From an uncultured Parabacteroides sp. (GTDB taxonomy: Bacteria > Bacteroidota > Bacteroidia > Bacteroidales > Tannerellaceae): 9,543 nucleotides of DNA. The first letter of the stretch is position 1. Every line of letters begins with the position of its first letter. Of the stretch, positions 1-5,527 are shown piece by piece. The position numbers were made by a program, and so were the translations under genes. The notes below the pieces were generated by a model. That model made no database searches. It saw only the letters and a program-made list of their open reading frames with translations, and was not told the origin of the DNA. The stretch is taken from NCBI GenBank assembly GCA_900552465.1, contig URZO01000133.1, positions 1 to 9,543 on the forward strand. The letters are read 5' to 3'.

Positions 1-192
1 AATCCGGTCTATATTCGGCGTTTCAATAAAACGATGATCGTAGGCGCTGATTGTCTGATAGGAATGATCATCACACATGATGTAGAGAATATTCATAGGT
101 TTCTCCGGCACCTCTTTTTTGTCCTTTTGGACACAGGCAGGAAGGGCAACAGCAGCCAATCCTGTCAAAAGAAATAGTTGATTAGTTTTCAT
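1..192 (-). CDS. Secreted lipoprotein sulfatase, N-terminal fragment (gene continues past the window edge)
   Basis: Only the first 64 codons lie in the window; the gene runs leftward off base 1. Seen: the start at 192 gives a short basic N-terminus, a hydrophobic stretch and a lipobox-like LPAC with Cys20, so this is probably a lipoprotein. The Cys is followed by VQKDKKE, a charged run resembling the Bacteroidota lipoprotein export signal that sends lipoproteins to the cell surface. Residues 34-43 read NILYIMCDDH, and TPNIDRI follows at 58-64. This is the usual opening of formylglycine-dependent (type I) sulfatases, in which the paired Asp residues bind the catalytic calcium. The catalytic C/S-x-P-x-R motif should lie further left, outside the window, so activity and substrate cannot be judged. 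Related alkaline-phosphatase-superfamily phosphodiesterases share part of this opening and are the main alternative. Such enzymes usually remove sulfate from host or algal glycans. Confidence 0.82.
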   Translation of the reverse strand, partial: MKTNQLFLLTGLAAVALPACVQKDKKEVPEKPMNILYIMCDDHSYQTISAYDHRFIETPNIDRI

Positions 193-224
193 GATACATT
201 ATGTTGTTTTTTGTCTGGATTATG

Positions 225-232
225 CAAATTTA
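225..232 (-). promoter_or_regulatory. Candidate -7 box of a Bacteroidales promoter for the sulfatase gene
   Basis: On the minus strand these bases read TAAATTTG, an exact match to the Bacteroidales -7 consensus TAnnTTTG, 32 bases upstream of the sulfatase ATG. No clear TTTG is seen at the -33 distance. The region is AT-rich, so a chance match is possible. Confidence 0.4.
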
Positions 233-306
233 AACAGAGCTGGCGGAATAATCACTATCCCAGGTGAAAAAATATATAAAAAGAGGGTGCGTCTATAACG
301 AATAAA

Positions 307-397
307 CCGGACGCAGACAACGCAGAATACACAGACGAACGCAGACTTATTTTAATATCTGCGTTACTCTGCGCTCGTCTGCGTCATCTGCGTCCGG
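307..397. repeat. Large imperfect palindrome made of eight ACGCAGA-type heptamers
   Basis: Left arm 307-345 and right arm 358-397 are near-complementary and flank a 12-base AT-rich loop (346-357). The outer 11 bases pair perfectly (CCGGACGCAGA with TCTGCGTCCGG). Each arm carries four copies of a heptamer: ACGCAGA at 311, 320, 329 (as ACACAGA) and 339, and its complement TCTGCGT at 358, 368 (as TCTGCGC), 378 and 387, spaced 9-10 bases apart. It sits just past the stop codon of the oxidoreductase gene ending at 416 and upstream of the sulfatase gene. As RNA it would form a long hairpin, but no clean U-tract follows in the minus direction, so it is a poor intrinsic terminator. It looks like a dispersed intergenic palindrome of the REP type; that is inference until other copies are found. 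Confidence 0.75.
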
Positions 398-415
398 TAA
401 ATACTTTATATTTTC

Positions 416-1768
416 TTATCTATGACAATACGGCAATTTATACGGATTCCTGTATTCATACCAGTACAGACGGTGTGCTTGTGCTTCCTTATCACCTTCA
501 AAGCTCAATGTAGCCGGATTCCAATGAACCGGACGGCCCAGCTCGCGAGCAATATTCTGCAGGCAGCAAAGTGTATTCGTACTGCAACCGACCTCAACCG
601 GAGCAATCGGGTTCTCGCGCGAGCGGACACAATCGATGAAGTTCTGCATGTGCGGAGAACTTACTTCATATTCACCCTTACCGACTTTCTGCTCTTTCTT
701 CGGCAACAAAGAAGGATCTGAGCATTCGATATAGCCACGGGCTACTTTCAACCAGCCCTTGTCACCGATAAACTGCAATCCTTGTGCATTCTCATCGTCT
801 TCACGATAAGGCTGTTCGGTCATCACAATGCCATTCGCATATTTCATGGTAGCATATTTCGTACCGTTATATCCGGCCGGAATAAACTCTACCGGACCCG
901 AACCGTCCATGCCGATAGCGGCCTGCGCGATGTCGAACATGTGGGCACCCCAGTCCGCCGTATATCCGTTTCCTGTTTCCTGATACCAGCGCCATGCGCC
1001 CCACAACTTCTCGTTCTGTTCGGGTTCGAGCGTGATAGGAGGACACAGATCGGGATGATAATGAATCTTCGGATCGTTCAACGGCCCCATCCACTGGTTG
1101 AAATTCAGGTTACCGGGAACATCCATTTCCGGCAAGTCCAGTGGTGTTGGAGGATTGCCTACACGGGCATAAATCTTTTCGATATGGCCGATCTTACCGG
1201 CACGCACCAATGCGATCGCATCCTGAAACTCCTTGCTCGAACGTTGCTGGCTACCGATCTGGAACACGCGGTTATTATCGCGTACGGCACGGGCGACGGC
1301 CAAGCCTTCCGTAATGGTATAAGCCAACGGTTTCTGGCAATAGACATCCTTACCGCTCTGGCAGGCATGGATTGCCACCAGCGCATGCCAATGGTCGGGA
1401 GTTGCCACTTCGATAACATCGATGTCCTTACGATCCAGCAGGTCTTCATAGAACTCATACATATCGCAGCGGGGAGCCACGTTCAGTGATTTCTGCCAGG
1501 CTTCGGCACGACGTTTGAAACGTTCCCGCTTCAACGAATCCACATCACAACATGCCGCCACCTGTACACCCGGACAAGTAGAGAAGCTCCGGAAGTCGGA
1601 CAAGCCCTGCTGCCCTAATCCGACAAAACCTAAAACGACACGATCACTCGGTGCGATACGCACACCATTAATGGCCCAACTGGGCAGGATAGTAAAACTT
1701 GCCAATCCAAGAGCGGAAAGGCCGAGGAACTCTCGACGGGTTACCCCTTTCTTAGTGTTTTTATTCAT
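416..1768 (-). CDS. Tat-exported Gfo/Idh/MocA family oxidoreductase (QKP variant)
   Basis: A 450-residue NAD(P)-dependent oxidoreductase of the glucose-fructose oxidoreductase / inositol dehydrogenase family. Seen: a twin-arginine signal (TRREFLG, residues 10-16), then a hydrophobic stretch ending near PSWA (29-32), so it is probably exported folded with its cofactor. A Rossmann nucleotide-binding loop GLGQQG is at 50-55, and ATPDHWHAL at 122-130. The family's E-K-P motif appears as Q145-K146-P147, keeping the key Lys. DWGAH at 272-276 supplies the Asp and His usually lining the active site. The C-terminus (about 370-450) ends with a YRNPYKLP motif shared by its paralogue at 4179-5492. Known of the family: members oxidise or reduce sugar and cyclitol hydroxyls, and exported Bacteroidota members have been linked to oxidation of glycosides to 3-keto sugars. 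Exact substrate unknown. GH109 glycosidase is a less likely alternative. The ATG at 1768 is preceded by AT-rich sequence with no Shine-Dalgarno box. Confidence 0.9.
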   Translation of the reverse strand: MNKNTKKGVTRREFLGLSALGLASFTILPSWAINGVRIAPSDRVVLGFVGLGQQGLSDFRSFSTCPGVQVAACCDVDSLKRERFKRRAEAWQKSLNVAPRCDMYEFYEDLLDRKDIDVIEVATPDHWHALVAIHACQSGKDVYCQKPLAYTITEGLAVARAVRDNNRVFQIGSQQRSSKEFQDAIALVRAGKIGHIEKIYARVGNPPTPLDLPEMDVPGNLNFNQWMGPLNDPKIHYHPDLCPPITLEPEQNEKLWGAWRWYQETGNGYTADWGAHMFDIAQAAIGMDGSGPVEFIPAGYNGTKYATMKYANGIVMTEQPYREDDENAQGLQFIGDKGWLKVARGYIECSDPSLLPKKEQKVGKGEYEVSSPHMQNFIDCVRSRENPIAPVEVGCSTNTLCCLQNIARELGRPVHWNPATLSFEGDKEAQAHRLYWYEYRNPYKLPYCHR

Positions 1769-1808
1769 GGTAATTCAAAATATATTGGACTAAAAAATTT
1801 ATTAAGGG

Positions 1809-1816
1809 CAAATATA
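1809..1816 (-). promoter_or_regulatory. Candidate -7 box for the oxidoreductase gene ending at 416
   Basis: The minus strand reads TATATTTG, an exact TAnnTTTG match, 40 bases upstream of the ATG at 1768. This would give a 5' leader of roughly 35 bases. The matching -33 position falls inside the first unit of the 41-bp repeat array and has only a weak TTTG resemblance there. If used, transcription would start separately from the barrel/lipoprotein genes upstream. Confidence 0.5.
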
Positions 1817-1831
1817 TAAATTATTTGTTTC

Positions 1832-2077
1832 CAGCAGAGTCTCCGCCGGCTATAAAATATTTCTTTTTTCGTCAGCGGAGGCTCCGCCAATCATAAAATC
1901 TTCATTTGGGCCTCAGCGGAGACTCTTCTGACTCTAAATTCTTCCTTTTGAGACAAGAAGAGCCTCCGCCGACCACAAAAGTATCATTTTGCAACAAGCG
2001 GAGGCTCCGCCAACACAAAAAGTCACATTTTGCAATCAGCGGAGGCTCCGCTTATATAAAAAGTAACAATATGTTAT
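1832..2077. repeat. Six-unit 41-bp tandem repeat array forming consecutive stem-loops
   Basis: This fills almost the whole 308-base gap between two minus-strand genes. Units begin at 1832, 1873, 1914, 1955, 1996 and 2037, each exactly 41 bp with no indels despite base changes. Each unit opens with a palindrome based on GCGGAGGCTCCGC, intact in units 2, 5 and 6 and partly changed in 1, 3 and 4. A spacer follows that is A-rich and then T-rich, for example CAAAAGTATCATTTTG in unit 4. The right half-palindrome (CTCCGC) of each unit can pair with the left half (GCGGAG) of the next, with the spacer's A and T runs pairing inside. That gives five stem-loops: 1841-1880, 1882-1921, 1923-1962, 1964-2003 and 2005-2044. 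Unit 6 ends at the stop codon of the barrel gene. On the minus strand its last part also forms a weak AT-only hairpin (2064-2076) followed by five T. Function unknown; candidates are 3' end protection or termination of the upstream mRNA, or a protein-binding array. Confidence 0.9.
1916..1969. other. Extended stem-loop with matched substitutions across units 3 and 4 of the array
   Basis: Bases 1916-1929 (GCGGAGACTCTTCT) pair with 1956-1969 (AGAAGAGCCTCCGC) over 14 positions with one mismatch. That mismatch becomes a G-U pair in minus-strand RNA. Relative to the repeat consensus, the right half-palindrome of unit 3 changed from CTCCGC to CTCTTC and the left half of unit 4 from GCGGAG to GAAGAG, so both sides changed in complementary fashion. 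The loop can extend the stem through CTC/GAG and AAA/TTT. Confidence 0.75.
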
Positions 2078-2880
2078 CAAAAGGCATATCCGAAACCTAC
2101 ATTCAGGTAGATCGGATACATGGCGAAAGTAACCGTATCGAAATCTTTCCGGAAGATATCGTTCAGCCCCCAGGTCAGGTCTGCACAGACGTTCAGGTGC
2201 TTGAATGCACGCCATTCAGCCCCGACTTGCGCCCCCCATTGGAAACGGCGAAGGTTTTCGGAGAAGTCATAGGGAGCACTCTTTCCGTCTTCAAAAATGA
2301 CCTTGCTTCCTGTCGGATCTCCTTCGCGCAGATAACCGTCATAGACATTTCCGGAGAAATCACCATCCAGCATATAAGCGACATACGGTCCCAGGTTCAT
2401 ACTGAAACGCGAATTGAACCGATGAGTGGCCAATACAGGGAATGACAGATAAGAATTCTTCACCTTTGTCTTCACATATCCCGTCCAGCTTCCCTTCACA
2501 ATCTCGCCTCCATCACCGATGATCTCCATGCCGTAATTCTTAACCCGGGCATCCGTTTTCATCCCTTTATTGTCGAGACGGACACCGATCCGCATGCCCC
2601 ATTTCCTTTCAGCATCGAACCATTTCGTCACATTTCCTTCTATCGCCACGGCAAGAGTCGGATTATAGCTGGTTATCTCGCGGATTTCTACAGGCAAGGG
2701 TAGCGGAGAGGTTCCTCCGATGTTAAACCCGGCTTTGACTTCATACTCCAGGCCAAGCAGGGCCGATTTGATAATCCCCTGATTCCGGTCCATCTGCCCG
2801 AAAGCAGGAAGTGCCGCCAGCGACAAGGCCAGCATACATATATAGATAGATATAGTATTCTTCTTCATTTCGCTCTTCAT
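2077..2880 (-). CDS. PorT-like outer-membrane beta-barrel protein
   Basis: About 267 residues from the ATG at 2880, or 263 from the in-frame ATG at 2868. Both give an N-terminal signal peptide (KKNTISIYI, then a Leu/Ala-rich core ending near AFGQ). An ATG at 2898 lies inside the upstream gene and is less likely. Seen: after the signal comes alternating polar/hydrophobic sequence with many aromatics. It includes the block AGFNIGGTSPLPLPVEIR, typical of Bacteroidales PorT-family proteins, and it ends in GFGYAF, the terminal Phe common in outer-membrane barrels. No enzymatic motif is seen. The 2880 start lies one base past the stop of the PCMD lipoprotein gene, so the two are almost certainly co-transcribed and probably translationally coupled. 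Such barrels often sit next to PCMD lipoprotein genes in Bacteroidales, which suggests a surface complex. That partnership is inferred. The gene ends in TGA exactly at the edge of the 41-bp array. Confidence 0.82.
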   Translation of the reverse strand: MKSEMKKNTISIYICMLALSLAALPAFGQMDRNQGIIKSALLGLEYEVKAGFNIGGTSPLPLPVEIREITSYNPTLAVAIEGNVTKWFDAERKWGMRIGVRLDNKGMKTDARVKNYGMEIIGDGGEIVKGSWTGYVKTKVKNSYLSFPVLATHRFNSRFSMNLGPYVAYMLDGDFSGNVYDGYLREGDPTGSKVIFEDGKSAPYDFSENLRRFQWGAQVGAEWRAFKHLNVCADLTWGLNDIFRKDFDTVTFAMYPIYLNVGFGYAF

Positions 2881-2881
2881 A

Positions 2882-4000
2882 TTAATTGTCAACCGCATAA
2901 ATCAATTCTACTTCATCGATCAGCAAAGTACTTCCGGGAGCGCCCCTGAAATAATTGCCTTCCTTACTGGAGGAGAAGACGATCGAGACGTTATAGCCAC
3001 CGGCTTTCAGTTTCTCCCGATCGATTGTCTTTCCGGGCTTCATCACAAAAGGAATATAGAACTCCGTCCATTCGTCCGTCTCCTTCCGGTCTTTATCATC
3101 CAGCAAGGCGACAGATATAAGATTCGGATGCGTATAATTGCCTTCGACAATGGTTCCGTCCAGATAGCGGACATCGTCGGTGACTTCGTAGAAGATTGCG
3201 TAGACATCCCAGGTATCCTTTTTATTTGGTACGGGCTTGCCTTTTTCTTCAAATGTCTCTCCGGCCTTATACTTATAATATCCTTTCAGGTAAACCGGGA
3301 CATGCTCGAACGGCATACCTAAGCGAGTTGCCTTTAAAGCATTGGTCAAAGCGCTCAGCATATCGAAAGTTCCCATAAACAGATTGCCGGCAGCGATCGG
3401 CATCTCCACATCCATACCGAATTTACCGGTCGATTTTGTTTCCAGCCGCACGCCTTTCCCAACCTTTCCTTCTTTCAGAGAAGAAGTGGGAAAACTGGCA
3501 GGATCTTTCGTTCCGGCTCCTGTTATAGCAAAACCGGAATTACCGTTCGCCCAAGTTAAACGGTTACTATTTGCGTCATCCAAATAAAAAACATCATACG
3601 TATAATTCGTTCTCACGACCGAATCGACATTCTCAAAATGATATTCGGTACTGATTCCGGCAATAATATAGGAGACCTGATACTCTTTCGTCCAGTTCCC
3701 ATCTTCCGATCTTACCGTATAATACTGAGGAGTCGTAAAGTCGCGCTCCGTACCGCTGGCTGGAGAGATCGTCGCGCCGGGCGTCAAGGTGAATTCGGGA
3801 GCCTGATGCTTCAGATCGATATCCGCCCTTACCATCAGCGTCACTTTATTATTCTCTATGACCGGATCTCTTTTCAGTATGTCATCAGGAACTATACAAG
3901 TCAATATATCCGCTTCGGCATTAGGAGCCTCGTCCCGTATACACGAAACCAATATAAGCCCCAACAAAAGACATGTGATTAAAAAAGTTCTTCTCATCAT
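2882..4000 (-). CDS. PCMD-domain surface lipoprotein with N-terminal Ig-like domain
   Basis: A 372-residue lipoprotein. Seen: MMRRTF, a Leu-rich hydrophobic segment and the lipobox LVSC with Cys20, then IRDEAP, a charged stretch consistent with surface export in Bacteroidota. Residues about 45-113 look like a small beta-sandwich domain, with TLTPGATISPASG at 71-83 and YTVRSEDGNW at 94-103; this signature recurs in many Bacteroidota surface proteins. Residues about 119-370 match the PCMD (putative carbohydrate metabolism domain) pattern, starting EYHFENVDS at 119 and ending with TLLIDEVELIY at 358-368. Known of the family: PCMD proteins have jelly-roll folds suggestive of carbohydrate binding, but no reaction is established. 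It is first in a two-gene unit with the barrel gene, separated by one base. The start could be either of two adjacent ATGs (4000 or 3997). The family call is firm; the ligand is unknown. Confidence 0.85.
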   Translation of the reverse strand: MMRRTFLITCLLLGLILVSCIRDEAPNAEADILTCIVPDDILKRDPVIENNKVTLMVRADIDLKHQAPEFTLTPGATISPASGTERDFTTPQYYTVRSEDGNWTKEYQVSYIIAGISTEYHFENVDSVVRTNYTYDVFYLDDANSNRLTWANGNSGFAITGAGTKDPASFPTSSLKEGKVGKGVRLETKSTGKFGMDVEMPIAAGNLFMGTFDMLSALTNALKATRLGMPFEHVPVYLKGYYKYKAGETFEEKGKPVPNKKDTWDVYAIFYEVTDDVRYLDGTIVEGNYTHPNLISVALLDDKDRKETDEWTEFYIPFVMKPGKTIDREKLKAGGYNVSIVFSSSKEGNYFRGAPGSTLLIDEVELIYAVDN

Positions 4001-4050
4001 CTGTTTGTGTTATTGAAATTATTAGCCTCTGTTTAAATGCAAACCGGATA

Positions 4051-4058
4051 CAAAAATA
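4051..4058 (-). promoter_or_regulatory. Candidate -7 box for the PCMD lipoprotein / barrel operon
   Basis: The minus strand reads TATTTTTG, matching TAnnTTTG, 50 bases upstream of the ATG at 4000. About 19 bases further upstream is a T-rich stretch (CTTTTT) that could serve as an imperfect -33 element. It lies between the arms of an 8-base inverted repeat (4034-4041 and 4082-4089). Confidence 0.5.
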
Positions 4059-4108
4059 CGTCCCTTTTCGGAAAAAGCCACTGCATTTATATTTTTATCA
4101 CAGTTTTT

Positions 4109-4140
4109 ATTGTACTACTCACCTTTTATTCATACATTTG
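4109..4140 (+). promoter_or_regulatory. Promoter of the oxidoreductase gene 4179-5492
   Basis: TACATTTG at 4133-4140 is an exact Bacteroidales -7 box. ATTG at 4109-4112 matches three of four bases of the -33 TTTG, with a 20-base spacer. Transcription should begin a few bases past 4140, giving a leader of roughly 30 bases. This is the best two-part promoter in the window, and it fires away from the promoter for the gene at 2882-4000. Confidence 0.6.
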
Positions 4141-4178
4141 GCTCAATAACTTATTAATATAATCTAATTCATAAGACC

Positions 4179-5492
4179 ATGACAACACGCAGAGACTTTA
4201 TCCGGCAAGCGACCCTATTAGGTGCCGGAATGACAATGAGTCCTTTCTTTATCAACGCAACCCCTGGAAGTGTAGGAGCGAACGACAAAATCCACGTCGG
4301 CCTGATCGGCTGTAACGGCATGGGATTTGAAGACCTGAAAGCATTTCTCCGCAACCCTGAAGTAGAATGCGTCGCACTGTCGGACATCGACGAAGGCGTA
4401 CTGAACAACCGGGCTGCCGAGACAGAAAAGATTACCGGTAAAAAAGTAAAACACCTTTACAAAGACTGGCGCAAACTGATCGACAACAAAGATATTGATG
4501 TCGTGATCGTCGGTACGCCCGATCATTGGCACTGCCTGCAAATGGTGTCGGCCTGCCAGGCAGGTAAAGATGTTTATTGTGAAAAGCCGTTAGGCAACAG
4601 CATCGAAGAATGTAACATCATGATTCGCGCCGCCGAAAAATACAACCGTGTCGTACAGGTCGGCCAATGGCAACGCAGCGATCCGCACTGGCAGGATGCC
4701 ATGGCGTTTGTCCACAGCGGACAGTTGGGCAAGATCCGTACCGTACGCGTATTCTCCTATCAAGGCTGGTGTCCTTCCATCCCGGTTAAGCCGGACGAAG
4801 CGGTTCCTGCCGGAGTAGACTATGACATGTGGTTAGGCCCGGCTCCCAAACGTCCGTTCAACCGCAATCGTTTCCATTTCACCTTCCGCTGGTTCTGGGA
4901 TTATGCGGGCGGATTGATGACAGACTGGGGCGTGCACCTGCTGGACTACGCTTTGTACGGAATGAATGTAACGGCTCCGAACTCGATTATGGCTTCGGGC
5001 GGCAAATTCGGTTATCCGGACGATGCCTGCGAAACACCGGACTTGTTGCAGACGATCTATACGTTCGACGACTTTACCGTTATGTGGGACCACGCGATCG
5101 GCATCGACGACGGAGCTTACGGACGTAACCACGGACTGGGATTTGTCGGAGAGAACGGCACATTGGTCGTAGACCGCGGCGGCTGGGAAGTAATCCCCGA
5201 AAAGGTAAACGGCAAAGCCCGCATGGAAGCGGTTCCGTTGAAGAAAGCATACGGCGAAGGCGGATTGAACCTGCACGCCAAGAACCATCTGGCATGCATC
5301 AAGTCGCGCAACCGCAACTGTAACGCCAGCATCGAGATCGGCGCCCATATCGCCAAGTTCTCGCAGTTAGGAAACATCGCTTACCGGACCGGCAAGAAAC
5401 TGACCTGGGACGGCAAGAGCTTCCACGACGCAGAAGCCGACAAATACCTGTGTAAAGAGTATCGGGCTCCTTGGGAACTACCGAAGATTTAA
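4179..5492 (+). CDS. Tat-exported Gfo/Idh/MocA family oxidoreductase (EKP type)
   Basis: A 437-residue paralogue of the protein encoded at 416-1768. Seen: a twin-arginine signal right at the start (TRRDFI, residues 3-8) followed by a Gly/Ala/Met-rich hydrophobic stretch to about residue 28; a Rossmann loop GCNGMG at 44-49; GTPDHWHCL at 112-120; the canonical motif C-E135-K136-P137 with the catalytic Lys; QWQRSDPHWQ at 163-172; DWGVH at 249-253 giving the active-site Asp and His; and a C-terminal YRAPWELP matching the paralogue's ending. All expected family residues are intact, so it should be an active NAD(P)-dependent sugar or cyclitol oxidoreductase, probably periplasmic. The substrate is not evident. 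The gene stands alone, with its own promoter upstream and a strong terminator just downstream. Divergence from the lipoprotein/barrel operon may mean shared regulation, but no regulator gene is present here. Confidence 0.9.
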   Translation: MTTRRDFIRQATLLGAGMTMSPFFINATPGSVGANDKIHVGLIGCNGMGFEDLKAFLRNPEVECVALSDIDEGVLNNRAAETEKITGKKVKHLYKDWRKLIDNKDIDVVIVGTPDHWHCLQMVSACQAGKDVYCEKPLGNSIEECNIMIRAAEKYNRVVQVGQWQRSDPHWQDAMAFVHSGQLGKIRTVRVFSYQGWCPSIPVKPDEAVPAGVDYDMWLGPAPKRPFNRNRFHFTFRWFWDYAGGLMTDWGVHLLDYALYGMNVTAPNSIMASGGKFGYPDDACETPDLLQTIYTFDDFTVMWDHAIGIDDGAYGRNHGLGFVGENGTLVVDRGGWEVIPEKVNGKARMEAVPLKKAYGEGGLNLHAKNHLACIKSRNRNCNASIEIGAHIAKFSQLGNIAYRTGKKLTWDGKSFHDAEADKYLCKEYRAPWELPKI

Positions 5493-5495
5493 CAT

Positions 5496-5525
5496 AAAAA
5501 AGGCGACCAAACGGTCGCCTTTTTT
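5496..5525. terminator. Bidirectional intrinsic terminator
   Basis: GGCGACC (5502-5508), loop AAAC, GGTCGCC (5513-5519): a perfect 7-bp GC-rich stem flanked by six A on the left and six T on the right. It therefore has a U-tract in both directions. It lies 3 bases past the stop of the plus-strand oxidoreductase and 2 bases past the stop of the convergent DUF4301 gene, and should end both transcripts. Confidence 0.92.
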
Positions 5526-5527
5526 AT

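Noticed and set aside
782..1489. Plus-strand open frame of 235 codons
   Set aside because: Lies fully antisense inside the oxidoreductase gene at 416-1768, whose family motifs are intact; the product resembles no known protein.
416..1768. GH109 alpha-N-acetylgalactosaminidase for either oxidoreductase
   Set aside because: GH109 shares the fold and cofactor, but the C-terminal YRxPxxLP ending and overall sequence fit the general Gfo/Idh/MocA group better; not excluded without alignment.
1832..2077. CRISPR array, suggested by regular spacing
   Set aside because: Units are similar along their whole 41 bp; there are no identical repeats separated by unique spacers, the repeats are imperfect, and no cas gene is nearby.
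1906..2445. Plus-strand open frame of 179 codons crossing the repeat array
   Set aside because: It is built from the non-coding array and then the antisense of the barrel gene, and shows no recognisable domain.
1..5492. Complete polysaccharide-utilisation locus
   Set aside because: No SusC/SusD pair, glycoside hydrolase, or hybrid two-component or ECF regulator is visible in the window.
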